Of a stretch of 9,940 nt of DNA, positions 1-7,004 are shown piece by piece. The stretch is from Nanobdellota archaeon (GTDB taxonomy: Archaea; Nanoarchaeota; Nanoarchaeia; Parvarchaeales; Parvarchaeaceae): assembly GCA_021796445.1 (NCBI GenBank), contig JAKACB010000025.1, positions 1 to 9,940 of the forward strand, written 5' to 3'. The position numbers and the translations under genes are program-made. The notes below the pieces were generated by a model. The model did no database searches and was not told the DNA's origin. It saw only the letters and a program-made list of their open reading frames with translations. Position 1 is the first letter of the stretch; each line of letters begins with the position of its first letter.

Positions 1-600
1 TTTCCCGTTGAAAAGAAGAAAAAGGTGAAGGTTAACGTATTCTCAAACTACGGTTTTCGTTCTGCAGTTTTTAATATAATGGCGTATAACATCCCTTTTG
101 CGGTTTTGATAGCATTTGCAGGGATATATGAAAAGGACACTTTCAACATTTCCCTTTCCCTTGTCACCTTAGTGTTTTCATTATTTTTCCTTACATCCTT
201 TTTATCCAGGATATACCTATCGGTTAAGCCCCCCCATAACATAAAATTTATGATGAATGAAACTATCATTTTAACGTTCATAGGCATAACTGTAATGATT
301 TTATCAAGGAATTTGGGAATATTCATAGTTTCATTCATGATTTTGGGTATACCGCATGGATTCGCATATCCCATTTCAATAATTACACTGGGCAGGTCAT
401 TTAAAGACAAATTCAGAAACGCTGCAAATAGCTATTTCTTTGCAATAATGATGGCAGTTGGAGTGCTTCTGCCAACGTTATCGGGTTTTTCAATAGATAA
501 AGTAGGCTTTAAGCTTACATTTGTTTTTATAGCCCTGCTTATACTTGTTTTGCTGGTATTAAACAATATTAATTTCAGGAAATGGAAACTTACTGTATGA
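1..600 (+). CDS. MFS transporter, C-terminal half (5' end outside window)
   Basis: Secondary transporter fragment of the major facilitator type, in the cytoplasmic membrane. The frame is open from base 1, so the gene enters from the left. The GTG at 25 is probably an internal valine, because it lies in a lysine-rich stretch (EKKKKVK) that looks like the central cytoplasmic loop between helices 6 and 7. About six hydrophobic segments follow, matching MFS helices 7-12. The segment GIPHGFAYPISIITLGRSF, followed by NAANSYFFAIMMAVGVLLPTLSGF and a C-terminal hydrophobic run, is typical of MFS helices 10-12. The substrate cannot be read from this half. The TGA stop overlaps an ATG of the next gene (ATGA), so the two genes are probably co-transcribed. 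A different 12-helix permease family is possible but less likely. Confidence 0.72.
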   Translation, partial: FPVEKKKKVKVNVFSNYGFRSAVFNIMAYNIPFAVLIAFAGIYEKDTFNISLSLVTLVFSLFFLTSFLSRIYLSVKPPHNIKFMMNETIILTFIGITVMILSRNLGIFIVSFMILGIPHGFAYPISIITLGRSFKDKFRNAANSYFFAIMMAVGVLLPTLSGFSIDKVGFKLTFVFIALLILVLLVLNNINFRKWKLTV

Positions 601-1649
601 CAAAGATAATAAAAATGTCTGAAAAAATAATTGATAAAAAAGGGATAAAATACGCTGCAAATCAGATTAAAAAAGGAAAACTTGTGGTTTTTCCAACTGA
701 AACAGTTTATGGGATAGGGGCAAATGCCTTCAACGAAAAGGCCTGCCGGGAAATATTTAGGGTTAAAAATAGAGCGGCGGATAATCCATTAATTGTACAT
801 GTCTGCAGTTTTGACCAGCTTAAAGAAGTAGCAGTTATTCCCGATAATTTAATGGAAATTTTAAAGAGGCTGTGGCCCGGCCCCGTGACTTTTATCTTTA
901 AAAGCGACGGCCTGCCAAAAACGGTTACAGCAGGTTTAAGCACTGTAGCGGTAAGGATGCCTAGAAATAAGATTGCCTTGGAATTGATAAAAGAAAGCAG
1001 CGTTCCAATAGCTGCGCCGAGTGCAAATATCTCTACCTTTCCGAGTGCAACTGAAGCAAAGCATGCAGTTGCAGATTTCTTTGGAAAAGTCGCAGTTATA
1101 ATTGACGGCGGCAAGTCAACATTTGGGCTGGAATCTACGGTTATAGATGTAAGCAGAAAACCTTATAGGCTGCTTAGACCAGGTTCTTATGACGTATCCG
1201 AAATAGAAAGGTTCTTGGGAAAAATACAGGTCTCTAGTAAAATAAATAAAACTGCGAAAAATGGCAAGGTGCTGTCACCCGGCATGAAATATAGGCATTA
1301 CTCTCCCAAGAAGCCACTTTTTTTGTTTAATAACATTCGTGAACTTATATCAGCAAGTAAGTTTCTTGAATCAAAAAATGTTAAGTTTGCCGCTTTGATA
1401 CCCTCAGAATATAGTGCAAATGTAAGAGGAAATAAAAAAATAATTTTGGGCAGTAAGAATAAGCCGATAGAAATCGCTAGAAACATATTCAGTTCATTCA
1501 GAGAGCTGGATGAAATTAATGCAGAGATCGGTTTAATAGCTGATATAAAACTTGATTCATTTGATATTGCCGTAAGAAACAGGGTTATTAAAGCGGCCGG
1601 AGAAAACAGAGTAAGGAGTATGAGCCGTTTTATAAGACTGTTCAAATAA
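597..1649 (+). CDS. sua5: Threonylcarbamoyl-AMP synthase, Sua5 type (tRNA t6A37 synthesis)
   Basis: Cytoplasmic enzyme that makes threonylcarbamoyl-adenylate from threonine, bicarbonate and ATP; the KEOPS complex then transfers the group to A37 of ANN-decoding tRNAs. With the start used here (350 aa), the YrdC domain spans about residues 15-205, with PTETVYGIG at 33-41, KNRAADNPL at 57-65 and APSANIS at 140-146. The linker SPGMKYRHYSP (227-237) and a C-terminal Sua5 domain follow, so this is the long Sua5 form rather than the single-domain TsaC/YrdC. I chose ATG 597 because it overlaps the upstream stop as ATGA and has GGAA 9 bases before it. ATG 582 (355 aa) and ATG 615 are in frame and possible; AGGA just before 582 is too close to serve as a ribosome site. 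It ends 2 bases from the convergent ABC permease gene. Confidence 0.95.
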   Translation: MTKIIKMSEKIIDKKGIKYAANQIKKGKLVVFPTETVYGIGANAFNEKACREIFRVKNRAADNPLIVHVCSFDQLKEVAVIPDNLMEILKRLWPGPVTFIFKSDGLPKTVTAGLSTVAVRMPRNKIALELIKESSVPIAAPSANISTFPSATEAKHAVADFFGKVAVIIDGGKSTFGLESTVIDVSRKPYRLLRPGSYDVSEIERFLGKIQVSSKINKTAKNGKVLSPGMKYRHYSPKKPLFLFNNIRELISASKFLESKNVKFAALIPSEYSANVRGNKKIILGSKNKPIEIARNIFSSFRELDEINAEIGLIADIKLDSFDIAVRNRVIKAAGENRVRSMSRFIRLFK

Positions 1650-1651
1650 TT

Positions 1652-2413
1652 TCATAATTCTCTTCTCGAATAGTAGAATATACCAAGTGCTGCGAATATT
1701 ATCAGATAAAGCAGTATTATTAACAGGGCTTCATTTAAATAAGGTATATAGTAGAAAAAGTAGTTTCCAGGGTTAATATGCATTAAATAGGGAGTTGCCA
1801 TCACGCTGCTTATTGCCAATCCTCCGTAAGGCAAAAAGAACCATGGCTGCACTCCAATGAACTTACTGAATATTGCAAAAACAAAAACTGCAAGAAAAGC
1901 AAATGTCAAGCCGAAGCTTAGAGGCGTGCTTTTCTCTCTGGACATTGCACTTATTCCTGCAATCATTGCTGTGAATGAGAAAGCATATAGAACAGCTAAT
2001 CCATATGATAAAAAGATGTTAGGGATGCTTACTTTATATAGTAATAAACCTATTCCAAATCCTGATATGTAAAGCACTGTGATCGGCAGTAAAACGATCA
2101 AAAAAGCGGCAAAAAGCCTCGATAAAAAGATTAATTTTCTGTCTACCGGCTGCGATAGAACAAGCAAACCAGTTCTTTTGTTGAAGTCCATTACACCTAT
2201 GCCGGCCGCTACATTAGTTGCGGCAATTCCTATCATAAGCCATATTACTAAACCGATACTTTCAAAGAAATCAGTGCTGTTAAATAGCGCCTTTATCGAA
2301 AGCAAACCCGTCAATACTACTATTATAAATGAAAGCGCCGAAAACGCTATAATCTGGCTTTTAGCAAGCTTTAATTCCGCGTTAAAAAACGTATAAAAAG
2401 CCCTATTTTTCAT
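1652..2413 (-). CDS. ABC-2 type exporter permease (partner of the 2403-3137 ATPase)
   Basis: Integral membrane subunit of an ABC exporter, 253 aa. There are about six hydrophobic segments, near residues 21-41, 52-74, 97-125, 132-155, 165-187 and 229-247. A cytoplasmic stretch, MDFNKRTGLLVLSQPVDRKLIFLSR (split here as two motifs around residues 75-99), matches the family pattern in which a loop contacts the ATPase ('L.l.P.sR..i...k'). The overall form resembles the NosY/ABC2_membrane group. The start overlaps the ATPase stop by 11 bases, implying translational coupling. The last codons lie 2 bases from the convergent Sua5 gene, so there is no room for a separate terminator. The substrate is unknown; lipids, drugs, peptides or copper-related cargo are all known for this group. 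Confidence 0.85.
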   Translation of the reverse strand: MKNRAFYTFFNAELKLAKSQIIAFSALSFIIVVLTGLLSIKALFNSTDFFESIGLVIWLMIGIAATNVAAGIGVMDFNKRTGLLVLSQPVDRKLIFLSRLFAAFLIVLLPITVLYISGFGIGLLLYKVSIPNIFLSYGLAVLYAFSFTAMIAGISAMSREKSTPLSFGLTFAFLAVFVFAIFSKFIGVQPWFFLPYGGLAISSVMATPYLMHINPGNYFFYYIPYLNEALLIILLYLIIFAALGIFYYSRREL

Positions 2414-3137
2414 GTTTACCGCGCACTAGATTTATATACGCCATTTCAAGGCCTTTCTCTCCTTTACCACTGCCGAATTTTTTTATTATGCTTTTTACAG
2501 ATCCTTGCGCAATTACCTTCCCTTTGTCCAGGAGTATAACGTAATCGCATAATTCCTTTATCTCATTTAGCAGATGGGAACTTAATATTATTAGTTTTGT
2601 TTTCTTTAGCTTTTTAAGCAACTTTTTTATGTCATATGCTTCAGCCGGATCTAATCCACTAGTTGGTTCGTCAAGCAGCAAAATATCCGTATCGGGTAAA
2701 AGTACCGCTGCTAGTACTACTCTCTGTCTGTTCCCTTTCGAAAGCTGGCCGCATTTTTTGTTTATATTTTCCAGATTTAATTCATTTACAAGCTTTTTTA
2801 TCCTTTTTTCAATTAACATTTTATCCATTTCTCTGAGCTTTCCAATAAATTCAAGGAACTCATATATTGTCATTTCATCATATGGTTCTGGTTCGTCGAT
2901 CAACGCAGAGACGTATTTCAATGCTATTTTATAGTTTTTTATGTTTATTCCGTTGATAAATGCTTCTCCATAGTCAGCTCTTACTAAGTTTGACAGTATC
3001 TTTAATGTCGTTGTTTTCCCTGCACCGTTAGGACCAAGATAACCTATTATTCCCTTGCCTTTTATGTCAAAGCTTATTGAATCCAATGCAAGGTTGTTTT
3101 TAAACCTCTTTGTAAGGTTGACGACTTTTATCTCCAT
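2403..3137 (-). CDS. ABC transporter ATP-binding protein (CcmA/NosF-like)
   Basis: Cytoplasmic ATPase subunit powering the ABC-2 permease encoded directly after it; 244 aa, normal for the family. Visible motifs are Walker A GPNGAGKT (35-42), signature LSKGNRQRV (132-140), Walker B with D-loop ILLLDEPTSGLD (152-163) and the H-loop histidine in SSH (188). The Q-loop region reads ALIDEPEPYDEMT (78-90) with no glutamine at the usual place; many CcmA/NosF-type ATPases have 'PE.P' here instead, so this need not mean loss of function. The ATG at 3137 has a TATA-like box 26-34 bases upstream, supporting a leaderless start. The C-terminus ends HEK, encoded in the 11-base overlap with the permease gene. 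Confidence 0.93.
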   Translation of the reverse strand: MEIKVVNLTKRFKNNLALDSISFDIKGKGIIGYLGPNGAGKTTTLKILSNLVRADYGEAFINGINIKNYKIALKYVSALIDEPEPYDEMTIYEFLEFIGKLREMDKMLIEKRIKKLVNELNLENINKKCGQLSKGNRQRVVLAAVLLPDTDILLLDEPTSGLDPAEAYDIKKLLKKLKKTKLIILSSHLLNEIKELCDYVILLDKGKVIAQGSVKSIIKKFGSGKGEKGLEMAYINLVRGKHEK

Positions 3138-3162
3138 TATTCTATCAGGTTTTTGTAAAATT

Positions 3163-3171
3163 AATATATAA
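3163..3171 (-). promoter_or_regulatory. TATA-like box of the minus-strand ABC operon
   Basis: On the minus strand this reads TTATATATT, lying 26-34 bases before the ATG at 3137. That spacing fits an archaeal promoter whose transcript begins at or next to the start codon. No Shine-Dalgarno-like sequence precedes the ATG, which also fits leaderless translation. Confidence 0.55.
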
Positions 3172-3197
3172 TAAAATTATATTTATTTAGAAGATAA

Positions 3198-3204
3198 TTT
3201 AATA
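3198..3204 (+). promoter_or_regulatory. TATA-like box of the plus-strand ABC operon
   Basis: TTTAATA lies 20-26 bases before the ATG at 3224, preceded by the purine-rich AAGATAA stretch where a B-recognition element would sit. It shares the 86-base divergent intergenic region with the opposite ABC operon. The match to a TATA box is only moderate. Confidence 0.45.
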
Positions 3205-3223
3205 CCTAAAACCCTCTAATAGT

Positions 3224-4150
3224 ATGGTAAAGTTAACCATAAGAAATCTAAGTAAGATCTATAAAGATAAGAGAGGTAAACGTTCATCGGCCTTAAAAAA
3301 TGTGTCTTTAAATTTAGATATAAACGGGATATTCACATTAATAGGTAGGAATGGAGCGGGCAAAACTACTTTTATAAGGATAGTTTCTACTGAGCTGCTT
3401 CCTACTGCAGGAAAAGTTTACTTAGACGGAGTTGATGTTGTGAAAAATCCAAAAGAAATAAGAGAGAGGATAGCAGTAATACCCCAAGAAGCTGAGCTTA
3501 TACCTTGGATGACAGCAAGAGAAAACATCTACGCTTATTTGCTATGGAGAGGTTTCAGTTTTAAAGAGGCAAAAAAACGGACAAATACAATTATATTCAG
3601 GTTTAAATTGGAAAAATATGCCGATAAGTTGCCAAGAAAATTATCAGGCGGTACGAAACGAAAAGTTTTGGTAGCTTTAGTGATTTCATCTAATGCAAAA
3701 ATAATCTTTTTAGACGAACCTACGACAGGTTTGGACCCCATATCAAGAAAAGAGCTTTGGAGTGTTCTTAATGACTTAAAAAAAGAACATCTTATAATAT
3801 TGACAACACATTATCTTGAGGAAGCAGAAGAGTTGTCTGATTATATAATCATATTAAACAAAGGAAAGCTTGTAAAATCGGGCACTATAAATGATATAAG
3901 AGATGCCATCGGTTATCCATATGCAATAAAAATATTTAAAGGCTTCAAGAAAAATATCAGGTTAACTGGAAAAGTTGTAAAGAAAAATGACGGCACTTTT
4001 CAGATTTTCTCTGATGAAATAACAGCAAATAATCTTGCTAAAAAGTTGATAAATAGAAAGGTAAAGTTTTCCATAAATCCAACCTCGTTGGAAGATATAT
4101 TTTACATGTTGGTGGGAGATATAAATAAAGGCGAAGAACATGAAAATTAG
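3224..4150 (+). CDS. ABC transporter ATP-binding protein (DrrA-like, with C-terminal extension)
   Basis: Cytoplasmic ATPase subunit of a second ABC-2 exporter; 308 aa. Motifs are Walker A GRNGAGKT (41-48), Q-loop glutamine 88 in IPQEAEL, signature LSGGTKRKV (140-148), Walker B IIFLDEP (160-166) with D-loop GLD, and H-loop histidine 196 in TTHYLEEAE. Residues from about 225 to 308 form the extra C-terminal domain seen in DrrA/daunorubicin-type and related exporters, ending in the usual 'TSLEDIFYMLVG' type segment. The start has a TATA-like box about 20-26 bases upstream and no clear ribosome site. The permease gene begins inside its last codons (11-base overlap), so the two subunits are surely made together. 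Cargo is not evident; members export drugs, lipids or glycan intermediates. Confidence 0.94.
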   Translation: MVKLTIRNLSKIYKDKRGKRSSALKNVSLNLDINGIFTLIGRNGAGKTTFIRIVSTELLPTAGKVYLDGVDVVKNPKEIRERIAVIPQEAELIPWMTARENIYAYLLWRGFSFKEAKKRTNTIIFRFKLEKYADKLPRKLSGGTKRKVLVALVISSNAKIIFLDEPTTGLDPISRKELWSVLNDLKKEHLIILTTHYLEEAEELSDYIIILNKGKLVKSGTINDIRDAIGYPYAIKIFKGFKKNIRLTGKVVKKNDGTFQIFSDEITANNLAKKLINRKVKFSINPTSLEDIFYMLVGDINKGEEHEN

Positions 4151-4883
4151 TAAGTTTAGTCAGCTTTCTGCTTCAGTGATGGCCAATGCCTTCTATGCTA
4201 TGAAGAACTTTCCAGTTATGCTTGTAAATACAATACTTGCTCCTTTTGGTTTACTTATAATCATCTTTTTCGTAAGTCACGGAACACTGCTTAATGTTGG
4301 TATATTAGGAGGGTTCATTTTGGTAATGGTAAACAACGGTATATCTATTCAAGGGGACTTAACACATTTAAGAAATGATATGAAACTGCAGGATATGCTT
4401 GTCAGCTCTCCCGTTTCTCCGGCAATTTATGTTGCAGGCATAGCATTATCTGAGCTTGTTTTTTCTGTTCCTGATTTGATAGTTCTTTCAGTTCTTGCTG
4501 TTATATTTATTCATATCTCAGTAATATCCACTTTAACTGTTGCAGCGGTTATGCTTCTTACCTTTATGTTTTCTATATCTTTGGGGTTTTTTATTTCAAC
4601 AATAAGTAGGGATGTTATAGAAGGTTGGGCCTTTATGGGACTTATTTCGATGCTTTTATCCACTTTGCCGCCGGTTTATTACCCAATTACATACATACCA
4701 TTCCCGTTTAGATACCTTGCTTATATATCTCCGACTACATTTTCTGCAATAATAGCACAGAGCAGCATAGGCTTTGTTAAATTCTCAGCTTCTTTTATAT
4801 TAACTTCATGGATAGTTCTTATTATGGTTTCTATCGCTTTGATAGTATTTGCCGTAAAACGTTCTATATGGAGAGAGGAATAG
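4140..4883 (+). CDS. ABC-2 type exporter permease (partner of the 3224-4150 ATPase)
   Basis: Integral membrane subunit, 247 aa, with about six hydrophobic segments near residues 27-45, 51-70, 98-123, 128-155, 161-178 and 216-238. The conserved ABC-2 core is clear: a cytoplasmic LRNDMKLQDMLVSSPVSP loop (77-94), then STISRDVIEGWAF (153-165) leading into LPPVYYPITYIP (176-187) and YISPTTFSA (195-203). That pattern is characteristic of the DrrB/NodJ-type permeases. The ATG lies 11 bases inside the ATPase gene. After the stop there is a 165-base gap with T-rich stretches (for example ATTATTTTAACTGATTTG), a plausible end of the transcript. The substrate is unknown. Confidence 0.9.
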   Translation: MKISKFSQLSASVMANAFYAMKNFPVMLVNTILAPFGLLIIIFFVSHGTLLNVGILGGFILVMVNNGISIQGDLTHLRNDMKLQDMLVSSPVSPAIYVAGIALSELVFSVPDLIVLSVLAVIFIHISVISTLTVAAVMLLTFMFSISLGFFISTISRDVIEGWAFMGLISMLLSTLPPVYYPITYIPFPFRYLAYISPTTFSAIIAQSSIGFVKFSASFILTSWIVLIMVSIALIVFAVKRSIWREE

Positions 4884-5020
4884 ATTATTTTAACTGATTT
4901 GTATTTTAAACCATGCCCTGTAATTATAGATTTTCGATAAGAAGCGGGCTTAAAATAACAATAGGTTTTGCTTACACATTAATATTATTATGCTTTTTAT
5001 TATAATCTAATAGTAAAATA

Positions 5021-5027
5021 TTTATAC
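5021..5027 (+). promoter_or_regulatory. TATA-like box before the kinase-like gene
   Basis: TTTATAC lies 22-28 bases before the ATG at 5049, the distance expected for a leaderless archaeal transcript. The 165-base gap (4884-5048) holds no other feature I can support apart from T-rich stretches. Confidence 0.55.
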
Positions 5028-5048
5028 TTGTTGGACCTATAATAGTCT

Positions 5049-5600
5049 ATGTATAAAAAGCTTGATGAAACTATTTCAGACACGTTTGTAAAACCTGAAA
5101 AAGGTTTGTATACAGAGCTTTTTGTAATCGAAAATTTGGGCTTGGGCAAAAAAGCAGGTAACTATCTTAAAGAAAAATACAGCCCAAAGGAAAGATTTAA
5201 GATGATGAGAAAAGAGTACAACCTAGCTCAAAATAACATTGTCAAACCGCTTGCACTGGAAGAGCTTAATGGCCAAAAAACCTATGTTCTAGAAAAGATA
5301 GACGGAGATATGCTTATGAATTCTCTTTACAAAATAAAAGGAAATACCAAACTTTTTTACAGTATAAAGCAGCAACTTGAGGATACAGTAGAAATACTGC
5401 ACAGAAATGGCTATGTACATGGCGATTTAGTAAGCGGAAACAACATTATGCTTACAAAAGAAGGAAAAATAAAACTCATAGATTCCCTTTATATACCCAA
5501 AGATTTTGAATACAAAAATATTTTTATTGATCTTGACAACGAAGCAATAAACTCAGTAATAAATCTCATGTATGGAAAAGTTGGAAAATTTATTCGATAA
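5049..5600 (+). CDS. Small protein-kinase-fold protein (Bud32/RIO/LPS-kinase-like)
   Basis: A 183-aa protein with a kinase-fold catalytic core. The catalytic loop is HGDLVSGN (124-131), giving H124, D126 and N131 of the HxDxxxxN pattern. IKLIDS (141-146) supplies the metal-binding aspartate D145, with IDS in place of DFG. Earlier parts are less certain: EKGLYTELFVI (17-27) could be a reduced glycine-rich strand pair, K41 in YLKEKY the ATP-binding lysine, and E56 in MMRKEY the helix C glutamate. LEKIDGDML (81-89) looks like the hinge. Only a short tail follows the metal motif, so the usual late C-lobe helices are missing; this size is close to Bud32, but the Bud32 DFG-like and 'HGDLTTSN' details do not match well. 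It may phosphorylate a protein, lipid or small molecule. Its gene overlaps the next one by 29 bases. Confidence 0.72.
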   Translation: MYKKLDETISDTFVKPEKGLYTELFVIENLGLGKKAGNYLKEKYSPKERFKMMRKEYNLAQNNIVKPLALEELNGQKTYVLEKIDGDMLMNSLYKIKGNTKLFYSIKQQLEDTVEILHRNGYVHGDLVSGNNIMLTKEGKIKLIDSLYIPKDFEYKNIFIDLDNEAINSVINLMYGKVGKFIR

Positions 5601-5772
5601 AATAGAAAATACAAGCAAGTATCCCGTATTTTCGGCTACAGGTATTTCTGCGTATATAAATAAGATAAACTACCAAACAGATGTTTTATTTTTCGCTTTT
5701 GCAATAATAGTTTGTGCAGCTGCCGGTTATTCTGTCTATAATTATTTTAAGTATCTTAAGCGCCGTTATTAA
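5572..5772 (+). CDS. Small single-helix membrane protein, unknown function
   Basis: Predicted 66-aa protein, not recognised. An acidic/amphipathic N-terminus (MEKLENLFDKIENTSK) is followed by a region rich in small and polar residues, one hydrophobic segment (about 37-58) and a basic tail KYLKRRY, which suggests a cytoplasmic C-terminus. The start lies 29 bases inside the kinase-like gene in another frame; a TTG at 5581 is an alternative. No ribosome site is obvious, so it would be translated by coupling. The sharp hydrophobic block and basic end make it look like a real protein rather than a chance frame. Its stop overlaps the convergent dephospho-CoA kinase stop by 4 bases. The link to the kinase is inferred from position only. 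Confidence 0.6.
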   Translation: MEKLENLFDKIENTSKYPVFSATGISAYINKINYQTDVLFFAFAIIVCAAAGYSVYNYFKYLKRRY

Positions 5773-6305
5773 TTCATTTTCTTTATTATAGATAATGCAT
5801 GCATTATTCTTTTTTTATTTATTTTGACTGCGTTTATACCTTTTCCAGGGATTCCCCACGCAATGATAGTATTGTAATCAGATAAAGCTATGCATATACT
5901 GGCTGCCAAATCCTCTTCTCCGTTTACTTTTATGCCTATCCTTTTTTTACCAAGGTTTTTAATTATTACGGAAAACAGTTCCTTTGTTATCTTTCCCGGT
6001 GGGTTTTTCACTTTTTCGATTTTTTTGTAAGCTTTTATTATATCTGTTCCGTCAATTTTCCTTCTTTCGGTTTTAAAATCGAATATTGCCATGTTAGGTA
6101 TTATTCCTGCAGATATTGCTGTCAATGTAACCATATCCCCGACAGTTATCATGTAGTTTTTCTGTTTCGAAATAAGTTCAACAAACTGCTTTCCAGAAAG
6201 AATTTTTCCATGGGGCCTAGAAAGCAATTTCCTTGTTTTTTCGTTAAGCTCGATAAAATTACGCTCTTCAAATAATTTTTTTATCTCCTCTTTAGAAGTT
6301 TTCAT
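5769..6305 (-). CDS. GTP-dependent dephospho-CoA kinase (DUF359)
   Basis: Cytoplasmic enzyme that phosphorylates the ribose 3'-hydroxyl of dephospho-CoA, the last step of CoA synthesis in many archaea. It is unrelated to bacterial CoaE and uses GTP. The 178 aa fit the family's usual length. Recognisable blocks are RPHGKILSG (30-38), ITVGDMVT (53-60), IFDFKTERR (74-82), VKNPPGKIT (99-107), VNGEEDL (127-133) and WGIPGKGINAV (150-160). The conserved acidic residues of the GD and GEEDL blocks are present, so I expect activity. It is the second gene after the histidine phosphatase, with only 2 bases between them, so it should be on the same transcript; no separate promoter is visible. I name the family from these blocks, not from a search. 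Confidence 0.9.
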   Translation of the reverse strand: MKTSKEEIKKLFEERNFIELNEKTRKLLSRPHGKILSGKQFVELISKQKNYMITVGDMVTLTAISAGIIPNMAIFDFKTERRKIDGTDIIKAYKKIEKVKNPPGKITKELFSVIIKNLGKKRIGIKVNGEEDLAASICIALSDYNTIIAWGIPGKGINAVKINKKRIMHALSIIKKMN

Positions 6306-6307
6306 TC

Positions 6308-6946
6308 TTATTTAGTGTCTGCTATTGCATTTTTTATTTTATTTAATATTGTATCTGATATTATCGGAGCCCCTATTGCAAGTACTTTCTTACTTTTTCT
6401 GTCTATAACTGTAAAGTGGCCGTGATTGGCTCTTATCCCCCATACTCCAAATTCATCAAGGTCGAGAAAATGCGCTATTATTGCTTTTATTATATCCCCA
6501 TGGGAAACTATTACTATATTCTCATCTTCAGGTATCTCATTTAGTAACTCAGTAACTCTAGCTTCAAGTTCTTGCCACCTTTCTAAGCCATTAGGATAGC
6601 CATTTAAAATCTCCTTTACATGCCAGTTATAATCCGTTTGATCTCCTCTATTGTCACTAGGTATTTTTTTGTTGTTATAATTACCCATATTTCTCTCAGT
6701 TAACCTTGCATCCTTTTTTACTTTCAGGCCAGTAATTTTTGAAATTATCTCGGCAGTCTGTGAGGCTCTTAATATTGGGCTGGATATAATCTCTTTGATA
6801 TTATCCAATTTTTTAAGTTCTTCTGCGGATTTGATAAGATACTTTTCCCCTTCTACTGTTAACGGGTATCCATCTATATCATGAGTCAAATAACCTTTTT
6901 TATTTGATTCGCTGAAGCCATGTCTTATGATTATTATTATTCCCAT
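6308..6946 (-). CDS. Histidine phosphatase superfamily protein (phosphoglycerate-mutase-like)
   Basis: A 212-aa cytoplasmic phosphatase or mutase. The RHG motif is at 8-10 with H9 as the phospho-accepting histidine. The other expected residues are R60 in SSPILRASQTAEII, E84 in LTERNMG and H149 in IVIVSHGD. These define the branch 1 histidine phosphatase fold, but substrate cannot be told: phosphoglycerate mutase, alpha-ribazole phosphatase and general sugar-phosphate phosphatases share them. The insert at 90-125 (YNNKKIPSDNRGDQTDYNW) is shorter than in true dPGM, which argues against a classic glycolytic mutase. It is the first gene of a two-gene unit with dephospho-CoA kinase. A TATA-like box 25-34 bases upstream of the ATG supports this start. 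Confidence 0.88.
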   Translation of the reverse strand: MGIIIIIRHGFSESNKKGYLTHDIDGYPLTVEGEKYLIKSAEELKKLDNIKEIISSPILRASQTAEIISKITGLKVKKDARLTERNMGNYNNKKIPSDNRGDQTDYNWHVKEILNGYPNGLERWQELEARVTELLNEIPEDENIVIVSHGDIIKAIIAHFLDLDEFGVWGIRANHGHFTVIDRKSKKVLAIGAPIISDTILNKIKNAIADTK

Positions 6947-6970
6947 TTAAATTCAATAACTCTTCCTCGC

Positions 6971-6980
6971 TTATATATTT
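6971..6980 (-). promoter_or_regulatory. TATA-like box of the phosphatase/CoA kinase operon
   Basis: On the minus strand this reads AAATATATAA, 25-34 bases before the ATG at 6946. It is the best TATA match in the window and is placed for a leaderless transcript. It lies in the 58-base gap downstream of the 7005-7496 gene, so the phosphatase unit has its own promoter. Confidence 0.6.
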
Positions 6981-7004
6981 AAATGATTTTTAATACAAAT
7001 ACCT

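Noticed and set aside
25..600. GTG at 25 as the true start of the first gene
   Set aside because: The frame is open to base 1 and the residues before it form a lysine-rich loop typical of the middle of an MFS protein, so the gene is truncated by the window edge.
2629..2934. Plus-strand open frame of about 100 codons opposite the NosF-like ATPase
   Set aside because: It is antisense to a gene with all ABC motifs and encodes a serine-rich low-complexity sequence; a shadow frame. The same applies to the frames opposite Sua5, the permease and the FKBP.
4884..5048. Possible hairpin or small RNA (GCCC ... GGGC around 4914-4950)
   Set aside because: The pairing is only four bases with a long loop and no tRNA or riboswitch pattern can be drawn. 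Treated as plain intergenic DNA.
5049..5600. Calling the kinase-like protein Bud32 and linking it with Sua5 as a t6A cluster
   Set aside because: The HGDL loop and small size fit, but the IDFG-type motif and HGDLTTSN details are missing, and the gene is far from Sua5 with other operons between. Kept as a general kinase-fold call.
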